Positions 17,801 through 28,387 of a stretch of DNA of 32,803 nucleotides are shown here, in pieces. The notes under the pieces were generated by a model. It was given only the letters and a program-made list of their open reading frames with translations. It had not been told where the DNA came from and did no database searches. Positions within the stretch are counted from its first letter, which is position 1. Each line of letters opens with the position of its first letter. Origin of the DNA: Polymorphobacter sp. (GTDB lineage Bacteria > Pseudomonadota > Alphaproteobacteria > Sphingomonadales > Sphingomonadaceae); assembly GCF_025362435.1 (NCBI RefSeq), contig NZ_JANYGL010000061.1, positions 1 to 32,803 of the forward strand, written 5' to 3'. Both the position numbers and the translations under genes were made by a program.

Positions 17801-18333
17801 TGGGTGAAGCCGATTGTCCGGGCAATCGCCGCGACGCGTTCCTCGTGCTGCCGGAAGCGGTAGCCGTGCATGAGGACGACGGCGACCGCGCGATAGCCCT
17901 TGGCGAACGCCGCGGTCAGGGAGGCATGGGCAGCGGCTTCTTCGAGTGCGTGAAGCACCTGCCCCTCGGCATCGATCCGTTCGTCGACTTCGATGACGCT
18001 CTCGTAGAGCGGCTCGGGCAGGACGATCTGGCGGTCGAACAATCGCGGTCGCGCCTGGTGCCCGATCCTCAGCGCGTCGCCGAAGCCGCGGGTGATCGCC
18101 AGCACAACCGGCTCGCCGGCCCGTTCGAGCAGGGCGTTGGTCGCGACCGTCGTCCCCATCCGTACCATGTCGACGGTGTCGTCGCCGGCGAAGCGCGCGA
18201 TGCCCTCGATCGCGGCATCGGCATAGGCCGGCGCGCTCGACAACAGCTTGAGCGTGGCGATGCCGCCATCGGGCCGCCGCGCGACGATGTCGGTAAACGT
18301 GCCGCCGCGATCGATCCAGAAGCTCCAGCCCAT
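14815..18333 (-). CDS. oplA: ATP-dependent 5-oxoprolinase (fused hydantoinase A/B type)
   Basis: A 1172-residue cytoplasmic enzyme that opens 5-oxo-L-proline to L-glutamate with ATP hydrolysis (EC 3.5.2.9). The HyuA-like half (about 1-650) has the ATP-site start DRGGTFTD (8-15), [38 protein letters not shown] and [12 protein letters not shown]. The HyuB-like half (about 665-1172) has [69 protein letters not shown] and a C-terminal TPGGGGYG. Both halves in one chain, and the wording of the motifs, match the eukaryotic OPLAH type rather than separate N-methylhydantoinase subunits. It heads the operon with DUF969/DUF979, and AGGG lies seven bases before the ATG. Hydantoin is a less likely substrate. 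Confidence 0.9.
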   Translation of the reverse strand: MGWSFWIDRGGTFTDIVARRPDGGIATLKLLSSAPAYADAAIEGIARFAGDDTVDMVRMGTTVATNALLERAGEPVVLAITRGFGDALRIGHQARPRLFDRQIVLPEPLYESVIEVDERIDAEGQVLHALEEAAAHASLTAAFAKGYRAVAVVLMHGYRFRQHEERVAAIARTIGFTQVSVSHDVAALIKLVPRGDTTVVDAYLSPILRRYVEQVGGALGDTPLLFMQSNGGLVAARDFRGKDAILSGPAGGIVGMAATARAVGLDRLIGFDMGGTSTDVSHYAGTYERSTEALVAGVRIRVPMLAIDTVAAGGGSICRWDGTRLRVGPESAGAVPGPAAYRGGGPLTVTDANVLLGKLQPGYFPALFGPGGDQPLDREVVAAEFDALSAETGIAPMTLASGFVDIAVATMARAIRSVSIERGHDVAAYTLVCMGGAAGQHACLVAAALGIGRVMISPFAGVLSALGIGLADVRVLREATVDQPLGADVAAAADALAAAAEAALHCQPVIFDRIELVRTALVKYAGTDTPLEVVLDEPAAMASAFAAQHVARFGFASDARLVIDALRVEAVGSTVAIDIAPPEPVGDPVPVMVTMADVPTPLFDRATLPVGFVVTGPAIIVDASATSVVEPGWRAEVDGAGNLILTRGEATRVQASSSLDTVDPIRLELFAHRFMGIAEATGVALQSTAASVNIKERLDFSCALFDADGSLIANAPHMPVHLGSMGESVAAVRRRRDGLRPGDVVMLNAPYNGGTHLPDITVIMPVFLDGEATPAFFVAARGHHADIGGISPGSMPANSVSVEEEGVLIDDVLLVDAGVFREDEVRALLGSGASPARNPDQNIGDLKAQVAACARGAGELRTLCAEVGRDTVEAYMRFVMANAEEAVRRAIAGLTDGAFDYPMDNGAVVRVAVRINQEARSATVDFTGTSVQLPSNFNAPRSVVRAAVLYVFRCLIDDDIPLNDGCMRAIEVIVPPGSMLDPAYPAAVVAGNVETSQVITDALFGALGVMAGAQGTMNNFTFGNARHQYYETIAGGSGAGVGFAGTSAVQTHMTNSRLTDPEVLESRFPVLVDSFAIRRGSGGTGKWHGGNGVVRRIRFREAATAGILSNRRIVPPFGLAGGGTGAAGENSVERGDGSVERLGSTATVDMAPGDVFIVATPGGGGYGEADGC

Positions 18334-18384
18334 CGCCAGACCCTAGCGGAGGAAGCGGGCACAATGAAACCACCCCGAGTTATC

Positions 18385-18409
18385 GATTGGGCAAACAATT
18401 GTTGCAATC
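18385..18409. promoter_or_regulatory. Candidate operator between the divergent oxoprolinase and TonB-receptor genes
   Basis: The 187-base divergent spacer holds the perfect palindrome AACAATTGTT (18394-18403). It is flanked by GATTG on the left and its complement CAATC on the right, centred within about two bases of the core. This AT-rich dyad stands out against the GC-rich surroundings, about 52 bases upstream of oplA and 111 bases upstream of the receptor. It could bind a dimeric regulator shared by both genes. No regulator gene is encoded alongside. Confidence 0.4.
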
Positions 18410-18520
18410 TGGTGACAGATGTCGCCCAAAGAATGCGGTGCAGCATCGCGAAACGCGGTTGGCGATTGCCTCGACGGCTGGCTGCCATTTACCAACGCCG
18501 ATCGAGCAAGGGGATGAACG

Positions 18521-21409
18521 ATGTCGATCAAGTCGGTGATGTTGAGCGGCGTGATGCTGGCGACGCTTCTGGACGGCGGTGCTGGACTTGCCCAGGCGGT
18601 CGCCGTCGGGCCGACTGCTGCAGCGACCGATGCGACCACCCCCGCCGAAGAGATCATCGTCACCGGATCGCGCATCCGCCGTGACCCGCTGGCGCAGGAA
18701 AGCCCGGTCATCGTCCTCGATCAGGCGTCGATCGAGCGCACCGGCCTGTCATCGGTCGCCGACGTCCTCCAGCGCCTGCCGAGCGCGAGCGGCGGCCTCA
18801 ACTCCAAGGTCAACAACAGCGGCAACATCGGCAACCCCGCCGATGGCGGCGGCGTCGGCGCCGGTTCGGCCGAAATCGACCTGCGCTATCTCGGCGCCAA
18901 GCGGACGCTGGTCCTCGTCGACGGCATCCGCTTCGTCGCCGGCGCGAGCGGCAGCGGCATCCCTACCACGGTCGACCTCAACACCATCCCGAACAGCTCG
19001 ATCGAGCGGATCGAGGTCCTGCAGTCGGGCCAGTCGCCGCTGTATGGCTCGGACGCGCTTTCTGGCGTCGTCAACATCATCACCAAGGCGACGCAGGAAG
19101 GGCTCGAGGCATCGGCGCAGTTCGGCACCTTCCGCCAGGGCGACGGCCACACCCAGGACTATAACGCCAGCTACGGCATCAAGCTGCCGACGACGAACAT
19201 CGTGTTCGGCGCCAGCTATGTGAAGCAGGAGGCGGTCCGTACCGCCAACCGCTCGACCTCGCAGTTTCCGAACCCGTTCCAGACGAGCTGCGATCAGCTA
19301 GACGCGAACAAAGTTCTTATAGGTGGCTGCAGCAGCTCGACCCCCAGCGGGCGCTTCGTCGGCATTCCGGGCACCACGGGCAACGTCACGCTCACCCATC
19401 TGCCGATCACCGGGAAGCCGCTGCTAACCGACTTCCGGCCGTTCACCGCCGCCGATCGCTTCGACTTCGCCCCGTACAACTATTTCCTGACGCCCTCGGA
19501 GCGATACGGCGGTTGGATCAGCGTCAAGCAGGAACTCGGCGATACCGTCAACCTGCGCGTGAAGGCCGAATACAACCGGCGTAATTCGCAGAACCAGGCG
19601 GCGTTCCTGCCGCTCGTCGTCGGTCCCGACGCCGGTAACGGCAACCTGCTCGACACGATCACGATCGACGGATCGAACCCGTACAACCCGTTCGGTACCC
19701 TGTCGGCCGGCGGCGCGGGTAACCCGCCGGCGAACTATTCGACGATCTACCGTCGCCTCGTCGAAAACGGCCAGCGGACCTACACTCAGCACGTCGACAC
19801 GTTCTCGGGGACGGCGACGCTGGACGGCTCGTTCCATATTGGCGAGCACAAGTGGTACTGGGACGTCAACGCTAGCTTTGGCCTCAACGACGCCCACCAG
19901 ACCTTCACCGGCAACATCAACGCCGCCAAGCTGGCGCGGGCTCTCGGTCCGGTCGCGCTGTGCACCGCTGACTGCGTTCCCTTCGACCTGTTCGGCGGCG
20001 CGGGATCGGTGACCCCGGCGATGCTCAACTACATCGGCTTCACCGAGCGTGACCGCAGCAGCCAGGAACTGTTCGACTATACCGCCAACGTCTCGGGCGA
20101 CCTGTTCGACCTGCCTGCCGGTGCGGTTGGCGTCGCCGCTGGTTACGAGCATCGCTACCAGTACGGCAGCTTCAACCCCGACCCGATCATCGTCGCCGGG
20201 CTCGGCGCCGACATCCCGGCCCAGCCGGCGTCGGGCCACTACAGCACCAACGAAGTCTACGGTGAAATCCGAGTCCCGCTCGTCAAGGAGGTGCCGTTCC
20301 TCTACTCGCTCGAGGCCGACGGCTCGGTCCGCTACGCCGATTATTCGACCGGGTTCAACAGCACGACCTACACCGGCACCGGCCTGTGGAAGCCCGTCGC
20401 CGACCTGCTGCTCCGCGCCAGCTACGCCACCGGCTTCCGGGCACCGTCGATCGGCGAATTGTTCGGGGCGGCGTCGCGCAACGACGCGGCGATCAACGAT
20501 CCGTGCACCAACGTCGCCGGCTCACCGTACCAGACCTCGGCAACGGTCAAGGCGAACTGCACCGCCAACGGCGTCCCCGCGAACGGCAGCTATGCCGAGC
20601 CCAACGGCGGCCAGCTCGGCGTGCTGACCGGCGGCAACGCCGCGCTCAGGCCCGAGAAGTCGCGCACCCTGTTGTTCGGCGCGGTCTATTCGCCGGGCTG
20701 GGCGCGCAACAGCGGCTTCGCCAGCGTGCTCAGCCTCGAAGGCAACTACTACGACATCCGCGTGACCAACGCGATCGCGCCGACCGACCCGCAGCTGACG
20801 CTCCAGCAGTGCGCGTTCAACGCCGATCCGCTGAGCTGCGCCGCGGTCACCCGCACGCCGAACGGCCTGATCTCGCGGATCAACGCGACGCTGGGCAACA
20901 TCGGCGGCATCCGCACCCGCGGCGTCGACCTGACGTTCAACTACCGCACCCCCAGAACCGGATACGGCATGTTCGGCCTGTCGCTCAACGGCAACTATTT
21001 GCTCAAGTATAGCGAGACCTTCCCGTCCTCGACCGGCTTCATCACGACCAACTATCTCGGTACAACGCGCGGCTCGCCCGACCAGTCGTACCCGCACTTC
21101 AAGGGCACCGGCGTCGTCGACTGGGCGCTCGGCGATATCGATGCCGCGTTTACCGGGCGCTATATCGACCATGTCTACGAGACCTCGGTGAAGACGGGCA
21201 ACCGGCTCGGCGATACCTTCTACGGCGACGTCCGCCTGACGTATTCGCCGTCGGCGCTCGGCCGCAAGCTGGCGCTGACCGTCGGCGTCAACAACATCTT
21301 CAACAAGAACCCGCCGGCTTGCTACAGCTGCACCGGCCCGAACTACGATCCGACGACCTACGACGTCCCCGGCCAGTTCGGTTACCTGCGGATCGCCTAT
21401 CACATGTAA
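18521..21409 (+). CDS. TonB-dependent outer membrane receptor
   Basis: A 962-residue active-uptake receptor. The ATG is preceded by AAGGGG with seven-base spacing. There is a signal peptide ([17 protein letters not shown]...AQA), then a TonB-box/plug start [14 protein letters not shown] (about 43-56), and a plug with [21 protein letters not shown] and [17 protein letters not shown] large barrel follows, with [11 protein letters not shown] and a late [15 protein letters not shown] motif. Several outer loops carry cysteine pairs (for example LCTADC and CYSC), common in large sphingomonad receptors. The chain ends in YHM rather than the usual terminal aromatic. The substrate cannot be read from sequence; the divergent position next to the 5-oxoproline operon makes a peptide or amino-acid-derived ligand possible. 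No energiser (TonB/ExbBD) genes are here. Confidence 0.93.
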   Translation: MSIKSVMLSGVMLATLLDGGAGLAQAVAVGPTAAATDATTPAEEIIVTGSRIRRDPLAQESPVIVLDQASIERTGLSSVADVLQRLPSASGGLNSKVNNSGNIGNPADGGGVGAGSAEIDLRYLGAKRTLVLVDGIRFVAGASGSGIPTTVDLNTIPNSSIERIEVLQSGQSPLYGSDALSGVVNIITKATQEGLEASAQFGTFRQGDGHTQDYNASYGIKLPTTNIVFGASYVKQEAVRTANRSTSQFPNPFQTSCDQLDANKVLIGGCSSSTPSGRFVGIPGTTGNVTLTHLPITGKPLLTDFRPFTAADRFDFAPYNYFLTPSERYGGWISVKQELGDTVNLRVKAEYNRRNSQNQAAFLPLVVGPDAGNGNLLDTITIDGSNPYNPFGTLSAGGAGNPPANYSTIYRRLVENGQRTYTQHVDTFSGTATLDGSFHIGEHKWYWDVNASFGLNDAHQTFTGNINAAKLARALGPVALCTADCVPFDLFGGAGSVTPAMLNYIGFTERDRSSQELFDYTANVSGDLFDLPAGAVGVAAGYEHRYQYGSFNPDPIIVAGLGADIPAQPASGHYSTNEVYGEIRVPLVKEVPFLYSLEADGSVRYADYSTGFNSTTYTGTGLWKPVADLLLRASYATGFRAPSIGELFGAASRNDAAINDPCTNVAGSPYQTSATVKANCTANGVPANGSYAEPNGGQLGVLTGGNAALRPEKSRTLLFGAVYSPGWARNSGFASVLSLEGNYYDIRVTNAIAPTDPQLTLQQCAFNADPLSCAAVTRTPNGLISRINATLGNIGGIRTRGVDLTFNYRTPRTGYGMFGLSLNGNYLLKYSETFPSSTGFITTNYLGTTRGSPDQSYPHFKGTGVVDWALGDIDAAFTGRYIDHVYETSVKTGNRLGDTFYGDVRLTYSPSALGRKLALTVGVNNIFNKNPPACYSCTGPNYDPTTYDVPGQFGYLRIAYHM

Positions 21410-21421
21410 AGGGTCAGGCCT

Positions 21422-21460
21422 GCGAAACGGGAGCCGGTTGATGCCGGCGACCCGTTTTGC
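21422..21460 (+). terminator. Long hairpin after the TonB-receptor gene
   Basis: GCGAAACGGG (21422-21431) pairs with CCCGTTTTGC (21451-21460) with one G-T pair. Inside it GCCGG (21433-21437) pairs with CCGGC (21444-21448) around a six-base loop. It starts 12 bases after the stop codon. No T-run follows, so it may stabilise or end the transcript without being a textbook intrinsic terminator. Confidence 0.55.
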
Positions 21461-21555
21461 GAGGCTGAAAGGTCACACGAAGTTCACGGTATTCGACATC
21501 GCAATGCGACTGCGTGGCGGTCCCGGTTCGAGTTGACGGATGCCATCTGCTCGAA

Positions 21556-21631
21556 CCGTCATCCCCGCGGAGACGGGGGCCTACCACTCCGGCAGTCGGG
21601 TGATGGATCCCCGCCTTCGCGGGGATGACGG
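21556..21631. repeat. REP-like palindromic element
   Basis: Perfect 14-base inverted arms, CCGTCATCCCCGCG (21556-21569) and CGCGGGGATGACGG (21618-21631), enclose further GC-rich partial pairing. This is the widespread proteobacterial intergenic repeat whose false translation gives VIPAKAGIQ-like peptides. Only one copy was noticed in the window. Confidence 0.8.
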
Positions 21632-21800
21632 TGTCTATCCGCCGGTTGCGCGATCGAACGCCTGACAATGAGAAAGAGCGCGGCCGCCGCCCGCTGGCGA
21701 CGCGGCAACGCTAGACGCGGCGTCGGGGTGTAGGACAGCAAATACTAACTAATGAGATTTGGCCTCAGCGTGCCTTCGCGGTCCCCGGCCGAGACCCGCG

Positions 21801-23408
21801 TCACGTCGGGTCGACCGTGCCCATCGCGATCATCCGCAACGCGGTCAGGCTCGGCAGGAAGAAATACTCGCCGCCGCGGGTCTGGACGAACTCGGGCAGG
21901 CCGCTGGCGATGAACGGCGCATTGGCGGCGCCGGCGGGGATGACGTGCTTGTCCGACATCGTCCGGTTGCCGATCAGCGGACAGGCGTCGTTGCCCGCGT
22001 CGAAGTCGAGGCCATAGTTCATCCACTGCTGCTGGATGAACTCGAACTGGCGGAACAGGCTCGAACAGATCGCCATGAAGACGATGCCCTTTTCGCCACC
22101 CGCGTCCTCGTACGGCAGTCCGCGACGAAGGATGCGACGGCGGTTGGTCAGCGTCGATGCGCCGACCGTCGGGCTAAGCTTCGGGTCGAGCATGTCGCGC
22201 GGGTTGGCGCGGCGGATATGCGCGCCGAGCGGGCACTTCGCCCCGTCGCGGTCCTCGCCGTAGCGAAAGCCGGTCATCAGCAGGTTGAACTTCGCCAGCC
22301 GTTGCGCCTCGTTCGAATCACGCGGCTTGCGCAGGGCGATGGCGATGCACGCGGCATATTCGTCGTCGAGCCCGCGATAGTCGGCCCACGTCGGTGCGGC
22401 GACAAGCGGGATGCCGTTGCGCCAGCGCCCGACGATCTTCGCCCGAATCGTCTCGCCTGCTTCCTCGGCGGTCGTCCCAGGGTTGACCGCCTGCCATAGC
22501 GCCGCCTTCGCGGTCATGTCGGCGTCCCACGCGGCGACATCCTGCTTGAGCTTGCGCCAGACCATGAAGGTGCCGTTGCGCGCGAACATCGCCGGCTGGG
22601 TCGCGACCGGCAGCTGCTGGCCCTCGTCGGGCTGGCCGAGGATGAACTCGCCAGCTTCGAGCGGCGACCAGCTTGTCGCCGCATCATAGGTCCCGGTCGC
22701 GAGCTTGCCGCCGCCGATCGCGGCGAGTTTCCCGGCGGCGGGGTCGTCGAACTGGCCGCGGAAGACCGGGTCGCTGATGCCATCGGTGAAGCCGAAGTGC
22801 TCGCGCGCGGCGGGGCGGCGGGTGCCGTCGGGGAGCATCTCCATGATCGCCGCCGAATCCTGCCAGCGCCCCGCGCCGTCGGCACCGTGGCCGCCGACCA
22901 GCGTCACGGCATCGACCGCCAGGCCTTCGAGCCAAACCGTCCAGTCGTCGAGGACGGGGAACGGCGTGCCGTCGGGGTTCGCGCCGACGTTGAGCGAAAT
23001 CCAGATGTGGATCGGGTGCTCGGGCTCGCGCCAAATCCGGTCCCACGCCGCGGGTGCGCTGCCGCCGGCGTCGCCGAGGATCGCGGCGCGGCACCCCATG
23101 CCGTCGACGAACTCGTCGGGCATCAGCCGCAAGGTTCGCGTCGGCAACTCGAGCGCGTGCAACCCCATGAAACTGAAGCCGATGTTGAGTGTCACCGGCG
23201 GCTTGGCGACGATCCGCGTGCCGCTTGCGTCCTCGCTTGCATCCCACGGCTCGGCGGTCGTCACGCGCGCGCGGACCGCGTCGACGAAGGCGCGTCCGGC
23301 GGCGGCGTCGGCGATGTGGAAGAACATGTGTCGGGTAAAAGGAAAGCCGAAGCGGCCGTAGGGGCGGTAGATATTGCCCTGGATGTCGGCGAGTTCGAGC
23401 GTCGTCAT
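21801..23408 (-). CDS. DyP-type haem peroxidase
   Basis: A 535-residue dye-decolourising peroxidase that uses hydrogen peroxide to oxidise varied substrates. The signature GXXDG is in FGFTDGISDP with catalytic Asp209; the proximal haem ligand is His397 in LGAHIRRANPRD; the conserved distal Arg lies in NRRRILRRG (422-430). IQGNI near the start and IVFMAICSSLFRQFEFIQQQWMN are typical of the family. There is no Tat or Sec signal and no obvious encapsulin-loading tail, so it appears cytoplasmic. It is larger than type A/B enzymes and fits the longer C/D-like (P/V class) group. The ATG overlaps the stop of the upstream 316-residue gene (ATGA), so both are made together. Confidence 0.92.
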   Translation of the reverse strand: MTTLELADIQGNIYRPYGRFGFPFTRHMFFHIADAAAGRAFVDAVRARVTTAEPWDASEDASGTRIVAKPPVTLNIGFSFMGLHALELPTRTLRLMPDEFVDGMGCRAAILGDAGGSAPAAWDRIWREPEHPIHIWISLNVGANPDGTPFPVLDDWTVWLEGLAVDAVTLVGGHGADGAGRWQDSAAIMEMLPDGTRRPAAREHFGFTDGISDPVFRGQFDDPAAGKLAAIGGGKLATGTYDAATSWSPLEAGEFILGQPDEGQQLPVATQPAMFARNGTFMVWRKLKQDVAAWDADMTAKAALWQAVNPGTTAEEAGETIRAKIVGRWRNGIPLVAAPTWADYRGLDDEYAACIAIALRKPRDSNEAQRLAKFNLLMTGFRYGEDRDGAKCPLGAHIRRANPRDMLDPKLSPTVGASTLTNRRRILRRGLPYEDAGGEKGIVFMAICSSLFRQFEFIQQQWMNYGLDFDAGNDACPLIGNRTMSDKHVIPAGAANAPFIASGLPEFVQTRGGEYFFLPSLTALRMIAMGTVDPT

Positions 23409-24355
23409 GCGTGCCACTCGACCTGCGGGGCGGCGACTGCGCCGGGGATCAGCGCCGGGCTCGCCGCGCTGGGCTGCGTCGCGGCGAGGAAGCTGCCGAA
23501 GTGCGCGTAGAGGGCGGCGTCGTCGAGTCCCTGCGCACTGCTCGCGAAGCCGGTAAATGCCTGCTGGAGGAACAGTGCCTTGAGGACCGACGGCAGGTCG
23601 CTGTCCGGTGCGGTCGGGAACGGCCGCGCTCCCCAGCCGATGATGAAGCGCCACGCCCCGTACAGCACCAGCGCGACCAGCCCGGCGGCGAGCGCCAAGC
23701 CGGGCCAGCCGCGCGTGACGGCAAGGTAAACCGCCGCCGCAACGACGACCGCGGCGACCGCCCCGACGGCACCCAGCGGCGCCGCCGGGGCGACGAGGCC
23801 ATCGGCCCAGTAATCGTTGAACGGCATCGTCGTCTCGATCTGGCAGCGTACGACATAGGCGTTGAACCCGGCAGCGTCGGTGACGGTCTCGAAGCCAAGG
23901 CAATGGCCGAAGGTCGCGTCAAGCTCGGGCCGCATCGTCGCCCACAGGGTGTCGGTATAGCGCCGCAGCGCCGTCGGGCCATCGAGTTGCTGCGCATCGA
24001 CGTCGGCAGCGAACAGCAGGAACGGCGTCGTCAGCACGTCGACCGGCTGCGCCACCAGCGGGTCGGTGCTGCGTACGAGGCCAGCGAGCGTGTCACTCGA
24101 CTCGCGGCCGTTATACGCGGGACCATCGATCACGACGAAGCGCGCCAAGTGGTTGAGCGTATTGCGCGCGAATGGCGACGACGGGGCATCGGCCGGCGAC
24201 GCCGCGGTCTGGCGCCCGGCGGGGAGCAGCGCCAGCGCCTGCCGCAACAGATGCGGATGCGACCGCGACGCTCCGGTCACGGTATCGACCATGTTGCCGG
24301 TCCGCACCGGGGCGAGCATGGTCAGGAAATAATGGCCGCCGTCGAGATTAGGCAT
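23405..24355 (-). CDS. Unnamed DyP-cassette protein with two membrane helices
   Basis: A 316-residue protein I cannot assign to a named family. The N-terminal soluble part (about 1-185) has ordered motifs: YFLTMLAPVR (9-18), LNHLARFVVID (67-77), FLLFAADVD (112-120), LDATFGHCLGF (145-155) and FNAYVVRCQIETTMPFNDYW (164-183). Two hydrophobic segments follow (about 193-213 and 217-240, with GW pairs between and after), then an alanine-rich tail. The same motif order occurs in the neighbouring 225-residue protein, so they look like paralogues. It sits between that gene (overlap of eight bases) and the peroxidase (overlap of four), implying a joint complex, perhaps a membrane-bound one. Function is unknown. 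Confidence 0.8.
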   Translation of the reverse strand: MPNLDGGHYFLTMLAPVRTGNMVDTVTGASRSHPHLLRQALALLPAGRQTAASPADAPSSPFARNTLNHLARFVVIDGPAYNGRESSDTLAGLVRSTDPLVAQPVDVLTTPFLLFAADVDAQQLDGPTALRRYTDTLWATMRPELDATFGHCLGFETVTDAAGFNAYVVRCQIETTMPFNDYWADGLVAPAAPLGAVGAVAAVVVAAAVYLAVTRGWPGLALAAGLVALVLYGAWRFIIGWGARPFPTAPDSDLPSVLKALFLQQAFTGFASSAQGLDDAALYAHFGSFLAATQPSAASPALIPGAVAAPQVEWHA

Positions 24356-25025
24356 GACCGCCGCCCGCCTTCCCGCCGGCCGCCACCCGCGTCGCGATGA
24401 AGCTTCGCCGCGCCGTGTCGGCGCTCCGCGTCGCGACCGAGGCGATCGGGGCGAAGCCCGGTGCGGCGAGCGAATTGATCAGCCGGGCAAAGGCCGCGCG
24501 ATACGAGGCGGCGAAGACGGCAGGGTCGCCCTGCGCGTGGACCGTGCCAAGCCCGAGCATCTCGCGGCGGACGCGCAACGCCGCCTTGATGTCGCGCTGC
24601 GCCGACCCCGGCGTCGCGTTGTAATAGTAATTCGTCTGGATCTGGTTTGCGCCGATATAGTCCTTGAACACCGAGATCGGGATCGAATGCGGGTATTTGG
24701 TGCTCGCGTACCAGAACAGGTCGAGCCCGCCCGGGATGCCGTCGGCGAAGGCATCGATATACTGGTCCCATGTCCCGTTGAAGTTCGACAGGAACAGCAT
24801 GTAGTCGTTCGTCAGCGTCTGCTTGCCCTGGCCGAGATCGGGCCATTGGTCGCGGCGGATCATCACCCAGCGGGCGAAGTGGATCAGCTTGAGCCCGAGC
24901 AGTCCCGCGAACTGCGACGGCATTGCCCGTCCCGCCATGAAGATCAGGACCTGGAGCCACGTCCTCGACGGCCGCATCGGGGTCAACACGTTCATCGCAT
25001 AGGCTTTGCCGGCGATGTTCGACAT
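24348..25025 (-). CDS. Unnamed DyP-cassette protein, first gene of the operon
   Basis: A 225-residue protein of no family I can name. Motifs in order are YAMNVLTPMRP (9-19), LKLIHFARWVMI (45-56), YMLFLSNFNGTWDQYIDAF (75-93), LDLFWY (101-106), FKDYIGANQIQTNYYYN (120-136), then a basic helical tail ending in a Gly/His-rich stretch. Each has a counterpart in the same order in the next gene, which suggests an ancient duplication. HFARW and FLSNFNG look like core strands of a ferredoxin-like alpha/beta fold, the same fold class as DyP itself; this is inference. An internal ATG at residue 11 is an alternative start. It shares eight bases with the downstream gene. Confidence 0.8.
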   Translation of the reverse strand: MSNIAGKAYAMNVLTPMRPSRTWLQVLIFMAGRAMPSQFAGLLGLKLIHFARWVMIRRDQWPDLGQGKQTLTNDYMLFLSNFNGTWDQYIDAFADGIPGGLDLFWYASTKYPHSIPISVFKDYIGANQIQTNYYYNATPGSAQRDIKAALRVRREMLGLGTVHAQGDPAVFAASYRAAFARLINSLAAPGFAPIASVATRSADTARRSFIATRVAAGGKAGGGHA

Positions 25026-25212
25026 GTCAGGCGGCGCCTGTCGCGGCGGCGCGTCGATCGACGATCGCGCCTATCCCGCACGTATGATCATGCGATAATC
25101 TAAACGCGGACGCCCGCTGCCCCAAACCCGCCATGCCCATGCCTGCCCCACAGCCGTGCAATGGCGAAAGCTAACATGAAGCGCGTTAACAATCCATGCG
25201 GCTTGACACGGC

Positions 25213-25815
25213 TCAAGCGGTCAGGAGGCGCTTGTAGCGCAGGCCGACGCCGACGACGGTAAACCCGGTCGCGAGCAAGGCCCATGTCTCGGGGTCGGGC
25301 ACCGAGCCGGTGCCGGCGCCGGGGCCCGATACCGGGAGGGATGCGGGCGGCAGGGGCGTCGAACCGCCGCCACCGCCGCCGCCGCCGCCGACCACGCCGC
25401 CGCCGCCACCGATCACACCGCCACCGTTTCCGCCGCCTCCGCCGATACCTCCGCCGCTGCTACCGCCCCCGCCACCGCTGCCACCGCCGGGGAAGCCGCC
25501 GCCGCCCCCGCCGAAGCCGCCGGGCTGCGAGGCGCCGCCGATCGGACTCGCGAGACCGGCAAGATTCGTCAGACCACCGCCGCCGATACCGGGCGCGCCG
25601 CCAGGGCCGCCGGCCTCGGCCAGCGTCGGGGCGCAGGGGATGTTGGCGTATTGCATCGGCGCGGCCGGGGCGGCCGGCACGCCGTCGAGTCGATTGGCCG
25701 CGCGCTGGAGCAAATGCGCAACCGCGTGCCGCGCGGGCTTGTGCACCGCGACGATCACCGGCGGCGCGACGAGCGCCGGGCAAATGCAGAGAGCGACGAC
25801 CTTAGCTTTTAACAT
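25213..25815 (-). CDS. Glycine-rich PEP-CTERM (PEPxxWA-type) sorting domain protein
   Basis: A 200-residue secreted protein. The ATG at 25815 gives a signal-like start (MLKAKVVALCICPALVAPPVIVAV). The middle (about 99-151) is nearly all glycine. The C-terminus VPDPETWALLATGFTVVGVGLRYKR is an exosortase-type tripartite signal: a PEPxxWA motif (here PDPETWA, with Asp for the usual Glu), a hydrophobic helix and a basic end. Such proteins are processed by exosortase and displayed outside the cell, often with exopolysaccharide. No exosortase gene is in the window. An upstream in-frame GTG (25836) is less likely. The role of the glycine tract is unknown, perhaps a flexible or aggregating surface segment. 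Confidence 0.82.
   Translation of the reverse strand: MLKAKVVALCICPALVAPPVIVAVHKPARHAVAHLLQRAANRLDGVPAAPAAPMQYANIPCAPTLAEAGGPGGAPGIGGGGLTNLAGLASPIGGASQPGGFGGGGGGFPGGGSGGGGGSSGGGIGGGGGNGGGVIGGGGGVVGGGGGGGGGSTPLPPASLPVSGPGAGTGSVPDPETWALLATGFTVVGVGLRYKRLLTA
25363..25521 (-). repeat. Poly-glycine-coding simple repeat
   Basis: About 160 bases of imperfect GGC/GGT/GGA triplet repeats code for residues 99-151 of the PEP-CTERM protein, about four fifths glycine. The frame is maintained. Triplet slippage could alter its length without breaking the gene. Confidence 0.85.
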
Positions 25816-25840
25816 GACAACCCCGACGCAAACCAAGCAC

Positions 25841-25878
25841 TTAACGACAGTGAGTTATATTTCATTCACGGTCGTTAA
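25841..25878. promoter_or_regulatory. AT-rich dyad upstream of the PEP-CTERM gene
   Basis: TTAACGAC-A-GTGA (25841-25853) is mirrored by TCAC-G-GTCGTTAA (25866-25878): 12 of 13 positions pair around a 12-base AT-rich centre. It lies 25 bases before the PEP-CTERM start and 69 bases after the recQ stop, both leftward. It may be an operator of the PEP-CTERM gene or a hairpin ending recQ transcription. No T-run is present, which favours an operator. Confidence 0.45.
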
Positions 25879-25947
25879 CAAGATGGTAATACGTTCCGGG
25901 GCACTAATGGTTGCAGATAAGGGGCGGTTGAGCCGGCTTAACCAACT

Positions 25948-27735
<1,788 letters not shown>

Positions 27736-27768
27736 CACCGAGGAGATAGGCGCTCGGCGCGCGAATCG

Positions 27769-28383
27769 CTACCGCGTTGCTGCCGGTTCGCGCCACATCG
27801 ACCAGAATCGGAGGCCCGGCGCGGCGGTGTATTCGTCGGTCACGGCGAAGCCGAGCGCGGTGTAGATCGCGAGATTGCCCTCGTTGGCGGTCTCAAGCGC
27901 GGCGGGGAGCCCGGCGAGGTCGCAGTCGTGGAGCTTGGAGCGGATCGCCGCGCCGCCGAAGCCGCGTCCGTGGAAAGCGGGGTCGCAGCCGGCGAAGGCG
28001 AGGTACCAGTGAGGCGTCACCGGGTGGTGCTCGTCTACCAGCGCCTGCAGGCGCAAGGCGCGCGGTAGGGCTGTGCCGAAGGTGGCGATCAGTGGGATCG
28101 CGGCGCGGAGCATCGCTGAGACGGGCACGCGCCACTCGCCGGGAGGCCGCCAGATCGTCACCGCGGCGGTGTCACCCGCGATCAGAGTATCGCCGGCATT
28201 GGCCTCGGTTTGGGCGATCAGGCTGAAGAATTGCAACAGCTTGCCCGGTCGGCGCGCCGCATCCGGGAACAGATACGTCAGGACTGGATCGGCGACGAAC
28301 GCCCGCGACAGGGTCGCGGCGATGGCTGGCGCATCGGCGGGCGTTGCCGGGCGGACGGGGATGGCGGCGCGCTGCACCGCCAT
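27769..28383 (-). CDS. GNAT-family N-acetyltransferase
   Basis: A 204-residue acetyltransferase. The acetyl-CoA loop is AFHGRGFGGAAIRSKL (motif A), followed by LPAALETANEGNLAIYTALGFAV (motif B), with IPVRPATPADAPAIAATLSRAF at the start and the FWSMWRE end typical of this branch. The substrate is not predictable. Its start lies only four bases after the L28 stop, so it is likely read from the rpmB transcript at a lower rate, having a poor Shine-Dalgarno. RecQ begins 33 bases downstream and may share the message. Confidence 0.88.
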   Translation of the reverse strand: MAVQRAAIPVRPATPADAPAIAATLSRAFVADPVLTYLFPDAARRPGKLLQFFSLIAQTEANAGDTLIAGDTAAVTIWRPPGEWRVPVSAMLRAAIPLIATFGTALPRALRLQALVDEHHPVTPHWYLAFAGCDPAFHGRGFGGAAIRSKLHDCDLAGLPAALETANEGNLAIYTALGFAVTDEYTAAPGLRFWSMWREPAATR

Positions 28384-28387
28384 GGCG

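Larger units (their letters stand above)
21410..21800. other. 391-base non-coding gap between the receptor and peroxidase operons
   Basis: It holds a terminator-like hairpin near its left end and one REP-like palindromic element in the middle. Short open frames across it translate to VIPAKAGI and RGDDG-type strings, the known false proteins of such repeats. Nothing else was identified between 21632 and 21800. Confidence 0.7.

Noticed and set aside
21414-21741. Short reverse frames giving VIPAKAGI and RGDDG-like peptides.
   Set aside because: These are the known false translations of the REP-like palindrome, not genes.
21801-23408. DyP peroxidase as an encapsulin cargo.
   Set aside because: No encapsulin gene nearby and the C-terminus lacks a recognisable loading peptide.
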